From contig CAIIXF020000004.1 in the NCBI GenBank assembly GCA_903813345.2, positions 17,841,513 through 17,905,512 on the forward strand: a stretch of 64,000 bases of DNA. The letters run 5' to 3'. This DNA is from Owenia fusiformis. Its lineage: Eukaryota > Annelida > Polychaeta > Sabellida > Oweniidae. The notes below the pieces were generated by a model. The model worked only from the letters and a program-made list of their open reading frames with translations. It was not told the origin of the DNA and did no database searches. A program made the position numbers and the translations under genes. Positions 21,426 through 33,364 of the stretch are shown here, in pieces. How positions within the stretch are numbered: the stretch's first letter is position 1; the number at the start of each line of letters is the position of its first letter.

Positions 21426-24400
21426 ATGAAGTCAATGATTATTTTCATACTCATGCTAATGGTAATGGGTATACTATCTACAATTCTGATAGTAACTCTG
21501 AAACATTTTGCATACTGCTACGTAGTGGTAATAACACTGCTATTCATGTCACATTTTGTGCTCTTCTTTTGTGCTCTACCAATAAGTATTATTCTCTTCA
21601 TTATTAAAAATGTTAAACATTTCAATCCACTTGCCATGATTCAAGCTACTGCATTATTTAGCCTATTATTATTGGTACCAGGCTCAGCAATATACCTACT
21701 GAATCCATCACTTGTTTGTCTACTTATTCTAGCGGGTGACGTACATCCTAACCCAGGTCCCAAAACATGTGAAAAAATTTCCTTCCTCTTTTCAAACATC
21801 AATAGCTTACTTGCGGATTCAGGCTCCAGATTTGAAGACCTGAAGCAAAGAGTGACTGACTTGAATCCAAGCTTTGTAGGGTTGTGTGAAACTGGAAATA
21901 TTGAAAATAGCCTTGATCTTCCTGATTTAAAGTTAGAACACTACCGGAATCCACTTTTCACTCCACTAGGTCGAGGACTTGTCATATATTCTCATGAAGA
22001 TATTTCTGTTAAGCCTTATAATCATAATCTCTACATTAATAATCTTGATATCTTATTAGCTGAAATCTCTGTTGACCACAAAAAGATCATTTTCGGCATT
22101 TGTTATAGATCACCAAGTCAATCTGCAGAAGAAACTCGAAATTATTTTAACCGTTTACATCAGCAACTTGATATCATTAAAAATGATGCAAATAAATATG
22201 ATCAAGTTTTACTCATGGGAGATCTCAATGCAAAAAATCCAGCTTGGTTTCAGAATGATGAAAATCTTGCTGGTGAATTACTTTTAGACTGTCTTGATGC
22301 ACATAATTTTATACAAATAGTTGACAAACCAACAAGGATAACTAGCACTTCAAAAACTTGCATCGATCATATCTTTACAAATTCACCAAACTCTATTGAT
22401 TCTTGGTCAATCGATGCTCCTATTGGAAGATCTGATCATGGTACCCTTTTTACAACTTTAAATCTCAACTTTACAAAGAATCCTCCATTTAAAAGAACTC
22501 TGTATCAATATGACAAAACAAATATAGCAAATTTGAATAATGAAATTAGACAAACTGACTGGGATAGTATCTTGACAAGCTCAAATGATTTGGATAAATG
22601 CACTTCTGATTTCATAGAGAAACTCAAATGTATATATCATGACAAAATCCCAAATCACACTAAAACAATAAAATCAAATGATCAACCATGGTATAATGAG
22701 CATTTAAAGGTTGAAATGAATAAAAAACGACAGTTATATAAACGTAATGAAAAAAAACCATGTCCTTTAAATTTTGAACTCTACAGAAACCAGGCCCTTA
22801 AAGTTTCAAATCTTATATCCTCAGCTAAAATTCAACATGAAAAAAATGCCATACAAAAAGTTGAATCCTTAAATAAGAATGATAAAAACTTTTGGAAATT
22901 GGTAACCAAATTAATAGGGAGAAATAACACTTCAAGTAGTATTCCAGCTCTTTATGATACAAATGGAAAAACCTTAAATACAAACACTGACAAGGCAAAC
23001 GGCTTTCTTAATTTTTTTGTGAATAAATATGACAACAATATCCCCGATGATTACAAACCCACCTTTCCAATGCGAACAAATTCCTTTCTTGTTTCAATTA
23101 GAACAGATGTATCCGAAGTTATGAAATTGATCCTAGGTCTAGACACATCCAAGGTTTGTGGCCCTGATCTCATTACTAACAAAATGCTCCATTTATCCGC
23201 TCCTTCAATCTCTTATCCTTTGACTAAATTATTTAACATGTTATTACAGCATAGCCTATTTCCAAAATCTTGGAAGATTGGTAGCATTTGCCCAATCCAC
23301 AAGAGAAATAACAAGTCAGACCTGTCAAATTACAGACCTATAACTCTTTTGGACTGTATATCAAAGCTTTTTGAAAGAATAATTGCAAACAGAATAAAAC
23401 AACATCTCATTTCAAATGACCTGTTATTCAAATTTCAATCTGGATTTTTGCCGGGTCACAGTACCCAATCCCAACTTGTTGCCATTGAACATCTTATCCA
23501 ATCAAATCTTGATCAAGGTAAGGGAGTTAAAGCTCTTTTTCTTGATATTGCCTCAGCCTTTGACTGCGTACCTCACAATCTTCTACTACTTAAATCAAAA
23601 TCATATGGTCTGCAGGGACAAGTTCTAAATCTCCTTAAATCTTATCTTTTCGAAAGAAGAGTCAGAGTGAACATTTCAGGATCCTCATCATCTTTATCAC
23701 AAACACATGCTATCAAAAGTGGAGTGCCACAAGGATCAATACTAGGTCCCCTTCTCTTCTTACTATATATAAACGACCTACCCGATAATATGAATACCGA
23801 TTGCTTTATATATGCAGATGATACGTCTATATACTTCCCGTTTAGTACTAAAAATCCTTCAGAAATTGATAACAAAGTAACCCAAGCAATAGAAAGAATT
23901 GAATCATGGTCTATTAAATGGAAACTCAACTTTAAACCTGAAAAAAGTGTCGAAATAATTTTTCATAATTCCAGAATTAAACTTGGCCAAGTGAACAATT
24001 CCTTTATGAATAATGCTTTAATAAAAAGGGAAACATCGCATAAACATTTAGGCTATACCTTTGATGAGCACATGTCTAACAAACAACATATAATTGCCAT
24101 AAGAAACAAAGTAAACAAGCTCCTGAATCCTCTCAGATCACTGCAAAAGAAACTAAATTCCAATGTCCTCGAAACAATTTTCATGTCTTTCATTCGACCA
24201 CACTTTGAATATGGCGCAATACTCTACGATTCCTCTACTCAAAGTGTCCTTAACATATTAAATAAATTATTCTATCAAGCTGCTCTTATATGCAGTGGAT
24301 GTTTACATGGTAGTAGCTCAATTAAGGTAAAGAATACACTCACATGGTCTGATCTAGAAACAAGGCGGTCAATGCAAATAAATAAATTCATGTTTAGAGT

Positions 24401-24995
24401 TAAAAATAATCTCACTCCAAGCTATGTGAAAGATATCTTTGAACCTCTGAGGATTCAAAATCCCCGAAAACTCCGATCAAATCCTGATTTCAAAATACCT
24501 GCCAAAAGCTCAACCAAATTTAGAAACTCTTCTGTCCTCAATGCTATCTCCCACTGGAATAAGCTACCAAAGTATATTCGAGAAAGCAAAACAATTACCA
24601 GCTTCAATAACTTACAAAAAAATAAAATCCCTAAGCCCTCCTTTTTACCAACTACTAAATTAAAGTTAAAAAGAAATCAAGAAATAATTCTCAATAGATT
24701 CAGAGTTGACTTGCTCACTAAAGCTCAGCTATATGGCCATAACTTTACTTATATTGAAACACCAAACTGCGCTTGTGGTGTGCCTGAAACTCCAAAACAT
24801 TTATTCTTTTATTGTCCAAATAAAGCACAAAATAGGAACACCTTTCTTGCACTTGTAGAGACTTACAAGCCTTTAGCTATAAGGAACAAAAGCCAATTTA
24901 TAGATTTTCTGAAACATGGCAGTGACGATTTATCGCTGGCACAAAATAATGAACTTTTTGCTCTTGTTGCCAATTTTTTACTGGAGAACTCTTAA
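21426..24995 (+). CDS. LINE polyprotein: membrane leader, 2A-like, endonuclease, RT
   Basis: From the first in-frame ATG the product is 1189 residues; the frame is also open upstream to 21336 but only with a TTG. Residues 1-100 are strongly hydrophobic with about four predicted membrane segments. GDVHPNPGP at 104-112 resembles the 2A ribosome-skipping motif (usual core DxExNPGP), with His at the usual Glu position. An AP-type endonuclease follows (N124/N126, E155 in GLCET, D266-N268 in GDLN, S336-D337-H338). The reverse transcriptase has motif A D707 and YADD at 796-799. A C-terminal Cys-His cluster is C1115-x-C1117-x7-H1125-x4-C1130. All catalytic residues I can check are present, so the copy may be active or recently active. 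Skipping at the 2A-like site would free the membrane leader from the enzyme part. Confidence 0.92.
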   Translation: MKSMIIFILMLMVMGILSTILIVTLKHFAYCYVVVITLLFMSHFVLFFCALPISIILFIIKNVKHFNPLAMIQATALFSLLLLVPGSAIYLLNPSLVCLLILAGDVHPNPGPKTCEKISFLFSNINSLLADSGSRFEDLKQRVTDLNPSFVGLCETGNIENSLDLPDLKLEHYRNPLFTPLGRGLVIYSHEDISVKPYNHNLYINNLDILLAEISVDHKKIIFGICYRSPSQSAEETRNYFNRLHQQLDIIKNDANKYDQVLLMGDLNAKNPAWFQNDENLAGELLLDCLDAHNFIQIVDKPTRITSTSKTCIDHIFTNSPNSIDSWSIDAPIGRSDHGTLFTTLNLNFTKNPPFKRTLYQYDKTNIANLNNEIRQTDWDSILTSSNDLDKCTSDFIEKLKCIYHDKIPNHTKTIKSNDQPWYNEHLKVEMNKKRQLYKRNEKKPCPLNFELYRNQALKVSNLISSAKIQHEKNAIQKVESLNKNDKNFWKLVTKLIGRNNTSSSIPALYDTNGKTLNTNTDKANGFLNFFVNKYDNNIPDDYKPTFPMRTNSFLVSIRTDVSEVMKLILGLDTSKVCGPDLITNKMLHLSAPSISYPLTKLFNMLLQHSLFPKSWKIGSICPIHKRNNKSDLSNYRPITLLDCISKLFERIIANRIKQHLISNDLLFKFQSGFLPGHSTQSQLVAIEHLIQSNLDQGKGVKALFLDIASAFDCVPHNLLLLKSKSYGLQGQVLNLLKSYLFERRVRVNISGSSSSLSQTHAIKSGVPQGSILGPLLFLLYINDLPDNMNTDCFIYADDTSIYFPFSTKNPSEIDNKVTQAIERIESWSIKWKLNFKPEKSVEIIFHNSRIKLGQVNNSFMNNALIKRETSHKHLGYTFDEHMSNKQHIIAIRNKVNKLLNPLRSLQKKLNSNVLETIFMSFIRPHFEYGAILYDSSTQSVLNILNKLFYQAALICSGCLHGSSSIKVKNTLTWSDLETRRSMQINKFMFRVKNNLTPSYVKDIFEPLRIQNPRKLRSNPDFKIPAKSSTKFRNSSVLNAISHWNKLPKYIRESKTITSFNNLQKNKIPKPSFLPTTKLKLKRNQEIILNRFRVDLLTKAQLYGHNFTYIETPNCACGVPETPKHLFFYCPNKAQNRNTFLALVETYKPLAIRNKSQFIDFLKHGSDDLSLAQNNELFALVANFLLENS

Positions 24996-25250
24996 CATAA
25001 TCATAATTCTCTATGGGACCCTCCAAGCAAGTATTAACTATGCCTACTATTCCCTCACTGAGACTATGACACATGACCCCAGCCTGTCCTATTTCCCATT
25101 TCTTATCCAAATTGCTGCTATTCTTCCATACTACATGCATTTACATTTGTAATTAAATTTATGTATTTTCTAGCTTAGCCTATAATGCTTTATAAGCGAT
25201 TGGCAAGCCATTCTTGTAAAACATGATTATGATGAAATAAATTGATAATG

Positions 25251-25290
<40 letters not shown>

Positions 25291-25299
25291 ACGTAAGCT

Positions 25300-25690
25300 A
25301 AGTGTAAAATTTTTGAAAAAAACATTATACTGTTAAAAGACGAATTGTTTTTTGAATACTTTGCGAGGAAATCAAAATTGATGTACCGTATTGAAGTCAT
25401 AAACAACAGCTTCGAGATGTCAGCCCAAAGACTATCTCCCGGTTGTCATGTTTACCTAGGAAACTGCTGGTTGTAATCATAATAGGACACACGGCAAAAA
25501 ATGTGTATCAAAATCCGTTGAAACCTGCTTACAGGTAATACATTTGTATTATCAAAAATACAATCTTGTTCTGACCATCGTGAATCCTGAACATAGGGCA
25601 TATTTTGTATTCACCTTGACATAATGTACATGTAACTCTGTCTAGGTGATCTTCAGTCAGTGACAGTTGTAGAGACTAGTTGCAACTTTA
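25300..25690. other. No recognisable feature
   Basis: Unique-looking sequence 3' of the LINE, without coding or element signals. Confidence 0.35.
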
Positions 25691-25789
25691 AAAAGAAAAA
25701 AAGACACTAGTTGCAACTGGTTATGTTTTCCATGGAAAGCCGTGAGCACGCTTTGCAAAATATCTCTGGACTCTCTCTCTCTCTGGACG

Positions 25790-25985
25790 GCAGAGGGGGG
25801 GGGGGGTTGCGATGAGTGCGAAGGCACCTCCCCCCCAAAAAAGCATATAAAAATATAACCATTAGATAGAAGAAATGAGCTTTCAATTTTTTTATTTGAA
25901 GTTTCAATCTCATTTTTGAAGAATTTTGAGATGCATCAATTTTTGTAAAATTCAAAATATGGGGCTCGCTTAATAAGTTATGCCA
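25790..25985. repeat. G-run dispersed repeat R3, copy 1
   Basis: A poly-G run, a TGCGATGAGTGCG segment and a TTTTTGTAAAATTCAAAATA segment appear in the same order as at 30945-31165 and 32490-32697. It is a short interspersed element of unknown class. Confidence 0.6.
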
Positions 25986-25996
25986 CGATCGCACAT

Positions 25997-26068
25997 CATG
26001 ACACATCTCATTTCTTCTCAGTCCTGAGATGATGTTTCAGGTGAAACAGAAAGATGCTATGAGTATCA
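25997..26068 (+). repeat. Dispersed repeat R1, copy 2
   Basis: Carries CATCTCATTTCTTCTCAG and GTGAAACAGAAAGATGCTAT. See 5686-5756. Confidence 0.6.
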
Positions 26069-27296
26069 GAATGGGATCGCACCACATGGGGAGTAGTTTC
26101 CAGAAAGATTAGAATAGGGTGGATGGGGTAGCCTTGCCCAAGTCGTATCTTTTTCCTATCTTGATTTCTATTATTCAAGATCAGATAAGTAAAAAATACC
26201 GACTTGGAAAAGGCTAAGGATGGGGGTGCAAGAAGGTATCCCGGCATAAATAATGTCAGATCAACATCCTAGATATAGTGATATCTGGACACCCTCTCCC
26301 CCATCTAACGAGCTCTTTGAAAGTGTCCAAAAAATGATGAAAACTTAATGTGTTCCAGCCCCCCCCCCCATCTACCCTTGGCTCTTACCATGGACATGGA
26401 GGAAATTTAGGAGTCGTTTTCAAATGCCCGATTACAAGATTACAGTGATTTATTTCCGCTTTTACATAACAGTGTTATTGGTGGGCAGAGGAAATCGAGT
26501 ATGTATTGATCTAGTTAATTAGTGATTACAGATAGATTAAAGGAAAAGTGACTTGAAAGTGAATTCTCAAAATTGAGAATTCTGATTGTAATCAAAACTA
26601 TATGAATTGATACTAATCGCACGGACATGGACTAGTATTTTCAATCATTTCATATCCTATCCAACAGCAAGTGAAATCAAATGATCAAGCTACACTATTT
26701 ATTGAAACTTAAATAAGGGACAATATTTTTTTACCTTTTATGTTAGTCTCAGATGTTGCTTGCAATTTTTTGAGTTTTTGAAGCAGTTACCATATTCGGG
26801 TGGGGTAAATCTTTTACTTTTTACATTTAGTATTGATCATATTTTTGCCCTCCGGCATCTGGGCAAACCCCGATTACTGGTACAGTGAAATAGAGCCCAA
26901 TCTAGAAAATAAAAGATGGAATCATTACCCCCCCCCCATACATTCACTATAATTAAGTCGTTGGTGAGTTCGGATGTTTTTCAAGTTTAGTTTATGCTCA
27001 ATCCAGATAACATCTTCTTTATAATAAAAAAAAAAGTACTTTTATGTGGATATATATCTCCGATATCTATACATTTCCTGTAAGAATGTGGCAACGAAAA
27101 TGGGGCAACAAGACCTGGGCCTAATGCATTTCTAGTTATCTGTTTTCCTGGTTTGTTTGTTTGACACAGAGACATGTTTGAAATGGGTAAACATTGCAAT
27201 CGGTATGTTTCAAAGAGGCTTCGGGGGGAATGACCACCCATGAAACCCAGAACCTAGAAAATCATGTTTATAAATTATAGATCAAGATATAATATT

Positions 27297-27463
27297 TTCA
27301 GGCCCGTAGCCAGGAGGAGCGGTTTTACCAGGGGGGGGGTTGCCAATGGATTTGGGGGGGGGGGCTTTTTGACAGTTTTGGCAAAACATCATTTGGCCAG
27401 GAGGGGGAGCGGCAAGGAGGGGGAGCGGCCGCTCCCTCCGCTCCCCTTGGCTACGGGCCTGAA
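27297..27463. mobile_element. Short GC-rich MITE
   Basis: Perfect 16-bp inverted ends TTCAGGCCCGTAGCCA enclose 167 bp of G-rich sequence. I see no clear target duplication. Frames across it are meaningless. Confidence 0.75.
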
Positions 27464-28637
27464 TTTGGAAAGCAGCTAAAAGGTCGTCGTTTTGTGAAGA
27501 GGGGATCGGTGATTAGCAGCATTAAGTCGTACGAATGCAAGGGTAGCCATAGACTATTATGTAATTATGCTAAATCATGTCATCTTATACATTGGTTCAC
27601 TTACAAAATAAGGAAATAAATTGTTCAATCAATCAATTACTTTTTGCTATCATCTAATGACGCTACAGAACAAAATAATACATTTGTCTCCGGAATTACT
27701 GGAAGTTTTAATAACATGTACAATTTCCTGGGAACGATAGATGTATGTGCAATGTCCGAATAAATGATTGTGGCAAAGATTGCGATTTGCTAGATTCTGA
27801 TTATGGAATTTCTTTGATCAAATTGTACCTCACACGCAATGTCAGAAGTGAGATTGAATGTCCAAATAGCATAGTAAGAGCCCGACTAAGAGATGCCATT
27901 CCATTTTCTTGACGGGAGATGTATCGCTCAATCCCACACTAGACATTTAATGTTAAATAACAGTGAGATCTAAAATTCATATCTTAAAATCTAAAGTCGA
28001 GTTTAGTCAGAGATTATAATTTCATTGGTAAAATCATGGTAAAATGCAATCAGAAAGAACCTTTAGTAATAGTTGTTTATTTTAATAAGAGATTCATAAA
28101 TTGGAACTTAAGTTGTAGCCACCATTTGTGAAGATTGCTGGGTCTAACACCTTAGTAGAGTATACCCCCTCCCAAATCACAACCACAGTCTATTTTTTAA
28201 TTAAAACTCTTTCCCTATCCTATAATGAAAATAAATATAATTGGAGTGAATTGCATGCATTTCGAATGAAGTTCATATTTTTAGTATTTTATTAGTTCAA
28301 ACAGGTTTACATAAGATGCATAAAAGTGACAAAGGGAAACATTTCAATTTCTAACTCTACAATTGTAATCATACATGTACATACCAGACACATGTATACA
28401 TGTGCATCATCATGATCTTCACTGGACATTATAAACATGAGCGAATAGGGGAGGGGGGAACTTGGATTACGTCCCTTAGAATGCAGGTTTAGAAAACTGC
28501 AATAGATGCCATTTTTCATGATAGGGGGGTTATGAAGGAGCTTGTTCGTGAACGTGCAGAATTATGGTCCTCTTGGAATAAGTTCTGCCTTTCGTAGTAT
28601 GATTTGTCCGATTACTAGTAAGTATAAACACAAGGTG

Positions 28638-28996
28638 CCAACCCCGACCGTTAATTTGAATTTTATACCTACACCTGTTTGGAAATCAAGGATTGTGAAT
28701 CAATATACACTGCACCGTTTTTCTTCAAATTTGTTCCATTAAAAGAAAACAAATTTTTCTGATGGTTACATTATACTGTTATACCGACTGAGAGTCCCTC
28801 CTTTTAGCGGCGTTTGGATCCCCAGCTGTGAGAAGCGCTTCACACAGCTTGGGACCGGCCCCGACAGCAATGCACCGACAGAGAGGCATTTTTGTTTAGC
28901 TTTTAATGGAACAAAAACGGTGCATTATGAGACTCATAATCCTTGATTTTTAAACACATGGTAGGTTTGAAATTCAAACTAACGGTCGTAGTTAGG
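28638..28996. mobile_element. Foldback MITE, family F, copy 1
   Basis: Inverted ends share GACCGTTAATTTGAATTT and ATACCTAC/AAACCTAC, followed by the conserved inner block AATCAAGGATTGTGA. Related copies lie at 30502-30886, 33964-34412 and 38585-39030. Confidence 0.7.
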
Positions 28997-29199
28997 ACTC
29001 TGTGATAAATGTTTAAGGCCCGGGGTTTAAGGGATATTGAATTATTAGGGGCCCGGGAGAAACCAATGTGGAGGGGTCATAATATTACAAGTTCACGTGT
29101 ACTTTGTCTCTAAAACGTGTAGCTTAGCTCCTCTCAAATGATAAAGTTAATACATAGGGGTTATGCACTGGGATGTTTTGGATATAGGGAATATCCCGA

Positions 29200-29262
29200 G
29201 GGATATACAATATATCTTCCCGAGGGCCCAAAGAGACAAAGGGAAGATATATTGTATATCCC
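29200..29262. repeat. Perfect 22-bp-arm hairpin
   Basis: Arms 29200-29221 and 29241-29262 are exact inverted copies around a loop of about 19 bases. The pairing continues outward to about 30 bp with two mismatches. It could be a short MITE or a small-RNA hairpin; nothing else supports either. Confidence 0.6.
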
Positions 29263-30501
29263 AAGGGATATAATGCGGGACATACGATTTATATGTCCCG
29301 GATCCTTGCTGGAGCGGGACATACGAGAAATATTTGCCCGGATCTGAAATATATTCCCGGTTGATATGTCTCTGAAACCTCATCAGGTATGGAATACGTA
29401 GTATTATGTACAGCAAGGTCTAGAATAATTTGCGAATCTAGAAGGGAGAGATTGACAAGGGGACATCCCAAGGTGGTTCCGAAGCAAATAACTAGGGGTG
29501 GAATTAAACATCGTAATGGGTAGGGGGTATCTGATCTGCAAACCCGTCTTTTTGGCTCGGTCTTGAAATTCTTTAGCGCAAATGTTTTTACGATGTTAGT
29601 CCCCGCTTTTTGAAAATTGTTAAAACACACTCAGACCTGAAAGTGGCATGTGCAACAACATAATAAGGAAGTAAAGAATAAAATATCTCATTAATACGGT
29701 TGACTGTATAATTCTCTCAATTTGCCATTTCTCATTGATGTCGAGTGTTATACTGTGCGTTGGTGGTTTTCAATATTGATGGACTGGTAAGGATTATGAC
29801 GATGACAGCATTTTTAAAGCTTTGACTTGTTTGAATTCCCCCCTCATAAGTCATTCACATCCATTCAAAATATGAAAAAGCAAAAACTTTGGAAAGCAAC
29901 TGACTACAGAACAGGTGTACATCGATCAATATGCCTTTTATAAAATGCCTCTTATAGCAATGCCCCGAGCAATGCAGTAAAACGGTTGAAACTGGAAGCG
30001 TAATTGAATAAAGAAGCACAAAAAGTATTTAGCTAAGGTTAACTAATAAAAACAAGCAACATTCTATCTACAATCAAGCTGTAATAAACATGTGCAATCT
30101 CTTAGCCCGGAGGGGGAGGGGTTAAGAGGATGTGGGCGACCAAACGTTTGTACAAAATCATGGCGTTTTTCTCAGTGATTTGGGGCCAAAATGTGACCTC
30201 TTCGATTTTGGATTAAAAAGCAAACCACCCCCTTGGCAAACCTGACATTAATAAGTAATAAGAAATCAAAACAATAGATACTTGGAAAGAAATAGAACTT
30301 ATCATCACCGCCAACAAAGAGAGCTACATTACTAATTATTATAAATATCTAAAAGATAACGCAAAGACCATAATTATGAACTTTCAAGTCGTATAACGTC
30401 ATGTAACTGTGTTGGCATAACATAACGTATAAACGCCATGTAGTATAGCCCTGTAACGAAAGATTTCAAAACAGCCTTCGTTAAGCTTTAATCAATCGGT
30501 C

Positions 30502-30886
30502 CTAACTTCGACAGTTAATTTGAATTTTTGGCCTACCAGATGCTCGAAAATCAAGGATTGCGAGTCTCATACTGCACCGTTTTTCTTCAAACTTATACCA
30601 TTAAAGCAAAACAAAATTGCCTTTCTGTCGGTGTATTACTTTATTGTAACGAGTCCCTCGTTCTAGCAGCATTTTGGTCCCCAGCTGTTCGAAGGCCTTC
30701 TTACACATGGGGAGTAATGGGGACCAAAATGCCGCTGGAAGTAGAGAATAGTGTACCAACAGAAAGGGATTTTTGTTATGCTTTGAATGGAACAAGTTGG
30801 AAGAAAAACTGTGCAGTATGAGACTCGTAATCCTTGATTTTCAAACATCCGATAGGCCGAAAATTCAAATTAACGGTCGAAGTTAA
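30502..30886. mobile_element. Foldback MITE, family F, copy 2
   Basis: Nearly palindromic over its whole length, with ends CTAACTTCGACAGTTAATTT and TTAACTTCGACCGTTAATTT (reverse strand). Open frames on both strands reflect the palindrome, not genes. Confidence 0.75.
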
Positions 30887-30944
30887 CACCGCGTGTTAAT
30901 GTCCTGTTTAAAAAACAATAGGCGTTACCAAGTGGGGAGGGGGG

Positions 30945-31165
30945 GGGTACGATGGGTGCGATAACCAATAATAGAACCATGAGATAGTTCAGAAGAAAAG
31001 GGTAAAATGTTTTTTATTTTGAGCCTCTAGCTTGAAAGAAGTTGCATCAATATTTGTAAAATTCAGAATAAATTTATCGGTCTGTTTAAGCCACAATGGT
31101 ACCCCCTGACTGATAACCAAAATTCGTTTGGGCATCACCCCCCCCCCCGACTGAAAGCTGGCATG
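30945..31165. repeat. G-run dispersed repeat R3, copy 2
   Basis: Starts with a poly-G run and ends with a poly-C run followed by GACTGAAAGCTGGC. The inner TTGCATCAATATTTGTAAAA block is shared with the other copies. Confidence 0.6.
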
Positions 31166-32374
31166 ATTGTGCCTTTTGAGATTCGATCAACTTGAGTTCT
31201 TCTGGGAAAATGAGGAGTCTTCAATGGTGCATCGACATAACATGGACTGGTGAAATACATGATGGTATCCCGATCATTGGAATGGTTAATGGTGTATTTG
31301 AAAAGTGCTCACAATGGTGAAAAGCTGCACGCTTTTGAAACATCTAGAATTTTTGGCCGGGGGGGGACTTTCACCAACCCTTCCAAAGGGACACGATACA
31401 TTTCTCGAGGGCTCAGAGGTCCAGGGGTTAATATCATGTTGTCACAGGGTATAAAACCATAGGCCATATTCAATTCCAATCATGATATTCCTAACTCTCT
31501 TCAATGAAATCTGAAGTTCGAAGTCCCTATCTAAACTTTGTATGATGAAACAAAACCAGAAGTCTTATATCATAAGTCAACAAAATATCCGATGACTTAA
31601 AATGACATTTTGAAATATAAAATTTTATTGAATAATATAAACACACCATCATCAAAAAATCAACGAAACAATATAACAGCGGCCAAACAAAATCGCTTGT
31701 TGCTCAGATATCTATGACTTTAACTGTGTCAGAGCATAATGATGAAATTACCATTCACATGTGTTTAATAGGCTCAAACAGAGCTTCATACTCCTTTCGT
31801 TTCCAAATCTCTTAATTTTCAAATGGGAGAAGAATTCAATTTTGTTAGCGAATTTTGACATGAATGCGATTTTTGTGAGAGGGATTGGTCAGGACAATGC
31901 GATTTTCTTTTCGGGCGATGGACGATGGGCGGTAAACACGATATCGCGTCTTCATTACGCACCCCTTCCATTAGATTGGCAATCGTGTGTTTTCATTTCG
32001 AAGCATATCGATGTTTAAATCTAATTATTTCCTCAATTGCAATGCTAGATCTAGTAGTTCAGTTATTTGTGATATTTGACGAATTTATCTAAATCGCCAA
32101 TCATAATCAGGCTTTGATTAGATAGGTGGCCGAAAAAGGGATCCTGTTACTAATTGTGTGGAGGGGGGGGGGTGTATGTAATATCGACCACCGTCCAAAC
32201 AATTATTTCCTGCAGTATAGGAGAAAGTACTCTTTGAAAAAGGGTTTCAAAAAACTATTTTGAATCATCGTTCTGTAATTGTGCAAAGGAGTTTTTGTTT
32301 TTAGCGTAACGTACACTGTATTTTAATTCTTGTTTGCTTAAAAAGATTAATTTCAATATGATTCGCAAGTATGA

Positions 32375-33313
32375 TCACTGCATCAAATGTGGAATTTCTT
32401 GCAATTTCTAGACGTAGGATGGTCTAGAAACTCCACGTATCTACCGGGAGAGGCAACTTAAATGAATATGCTAATTGCGTCCAAAGGCGAAGCAAGGGGG
32501 GGGGGGGGGTGCAATAAAGATAAAACCATGAGAAAGAAAAAGCTCGATTTTGAAGAAATTTTTGTAAAATTCAAAATAAATCTTATTTTTATGGCTTGTT
32601 CATGCAACAATCGCAACCCCGTGACTGAAAACCGAAAAGTTTTTGGCGATCGCACCCCCCCCCCATCCTGAATGAAAGCTGGCTTCGCCCCTGCCCTATA
32701 TCAATTAGTAATGATACATTGCATACACAATATGAACACATAGTTTTTTCATCCATTTGGTCAGACGCACAATAATAATACTTTTCTAGTATCTTGCTTG
32801 ATACCCGGGGTTTGATGTAACAACTTGATAGATGCCCGGGAAAACATATTTTTACTAGTTATCAGTACAGCTTGTTTGGTATTTTACAAGCTTTAAACAG
32901 TACGTGATTTATTATTCAATCATATGTAAAACGTCATGGTATACGTGAACAGTTCGTTATACAAAATAATAAATAAAATAGATAAAAGATAAAAAGAAAT
33001 TAGTATATTTCAGTGAAAATATGTCTAAATTATGAATGTTGATCATAATTGCTTATAACAATATACATTCACCTGATTCGATAATTACTTTATTCTAGAT
33101 TTCAATCATTAGTCTCAATGCGTGCCAAGACTTTTGTCACACTCTAAGCACGTCTTTGCACTGCGTGTGCTTAGACGTGCCTAGAGATGTCTAGAGTTGG
33201 TTTCATCGCGTACCTAGACGTGTCAAAACTAGTCACGCCTAAGCACCCGGCGTGCTTAGACTTAGTTTCTAGACGTGCTTAGTCTAGAAATTCCATTTTT
33301 CACGCAGTGCTAC
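32375..33313. mobile_element. DNA element with TCTAGACGTGCTTAG subterminal repeats
   Basis: The left end CACTGCATCAAATGTGGAAT is inverted at the right as CACTGCGTGAAAAATGGAAT. The motif TCTAGACGTGCTTAG and variants recur near both ends in both orientations, as expected of transposase-binding sites. An R3 repeat (32490-32697) is nested inside. No transposase or clear TSD was found. Confidence 0.68.
32490..32697. repeat. G-run dispersed repeat R3, copy 3
   Basis: Inverted ends GGCGAAGCAAGGGGG and GCTTCGCCCCTG, with the shared inner TTTTTGTAAAATTCAAAATA block. It is inserted in the element at 32375-33313. Confidence 0.65.
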
Positions 33314-33364
33314 TACCTGTTGCCTAAAAATTAGTCAGACGTATTTATATTAAAACATCTAATA

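Larger units (their letters stand above)
20603..25288 (+). mobile_element. Full-length non-LTR retrotransposon (LINE)
   Basis: A 4.7-kb element with about 0.8 kb of 5' UTR, one long ORF, a 3' UTR with AATAAA at 25236-25241 and a 35-base poly-A tail (25254-25288). The candidate target duplication is AAAATGACGTAA at 20591-20602 and 25285-25296, whose leading A bases merge with the tail. The 8-base core TGACGTAA is unlikely to recur this close by chance. The ORF has no stops or frameshifts. An endonuclease plus reverse transcriptase arrangement with a poly-A tail fits the Jockey/CR1 assemblage; the exact clade is not certain. Confidence 0.88.

Noticed and set aside
23642-23929. Antisense open frame inside the LINE
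   Set aside because: Shadow of the reverse transcriptase region on the opposite strand.
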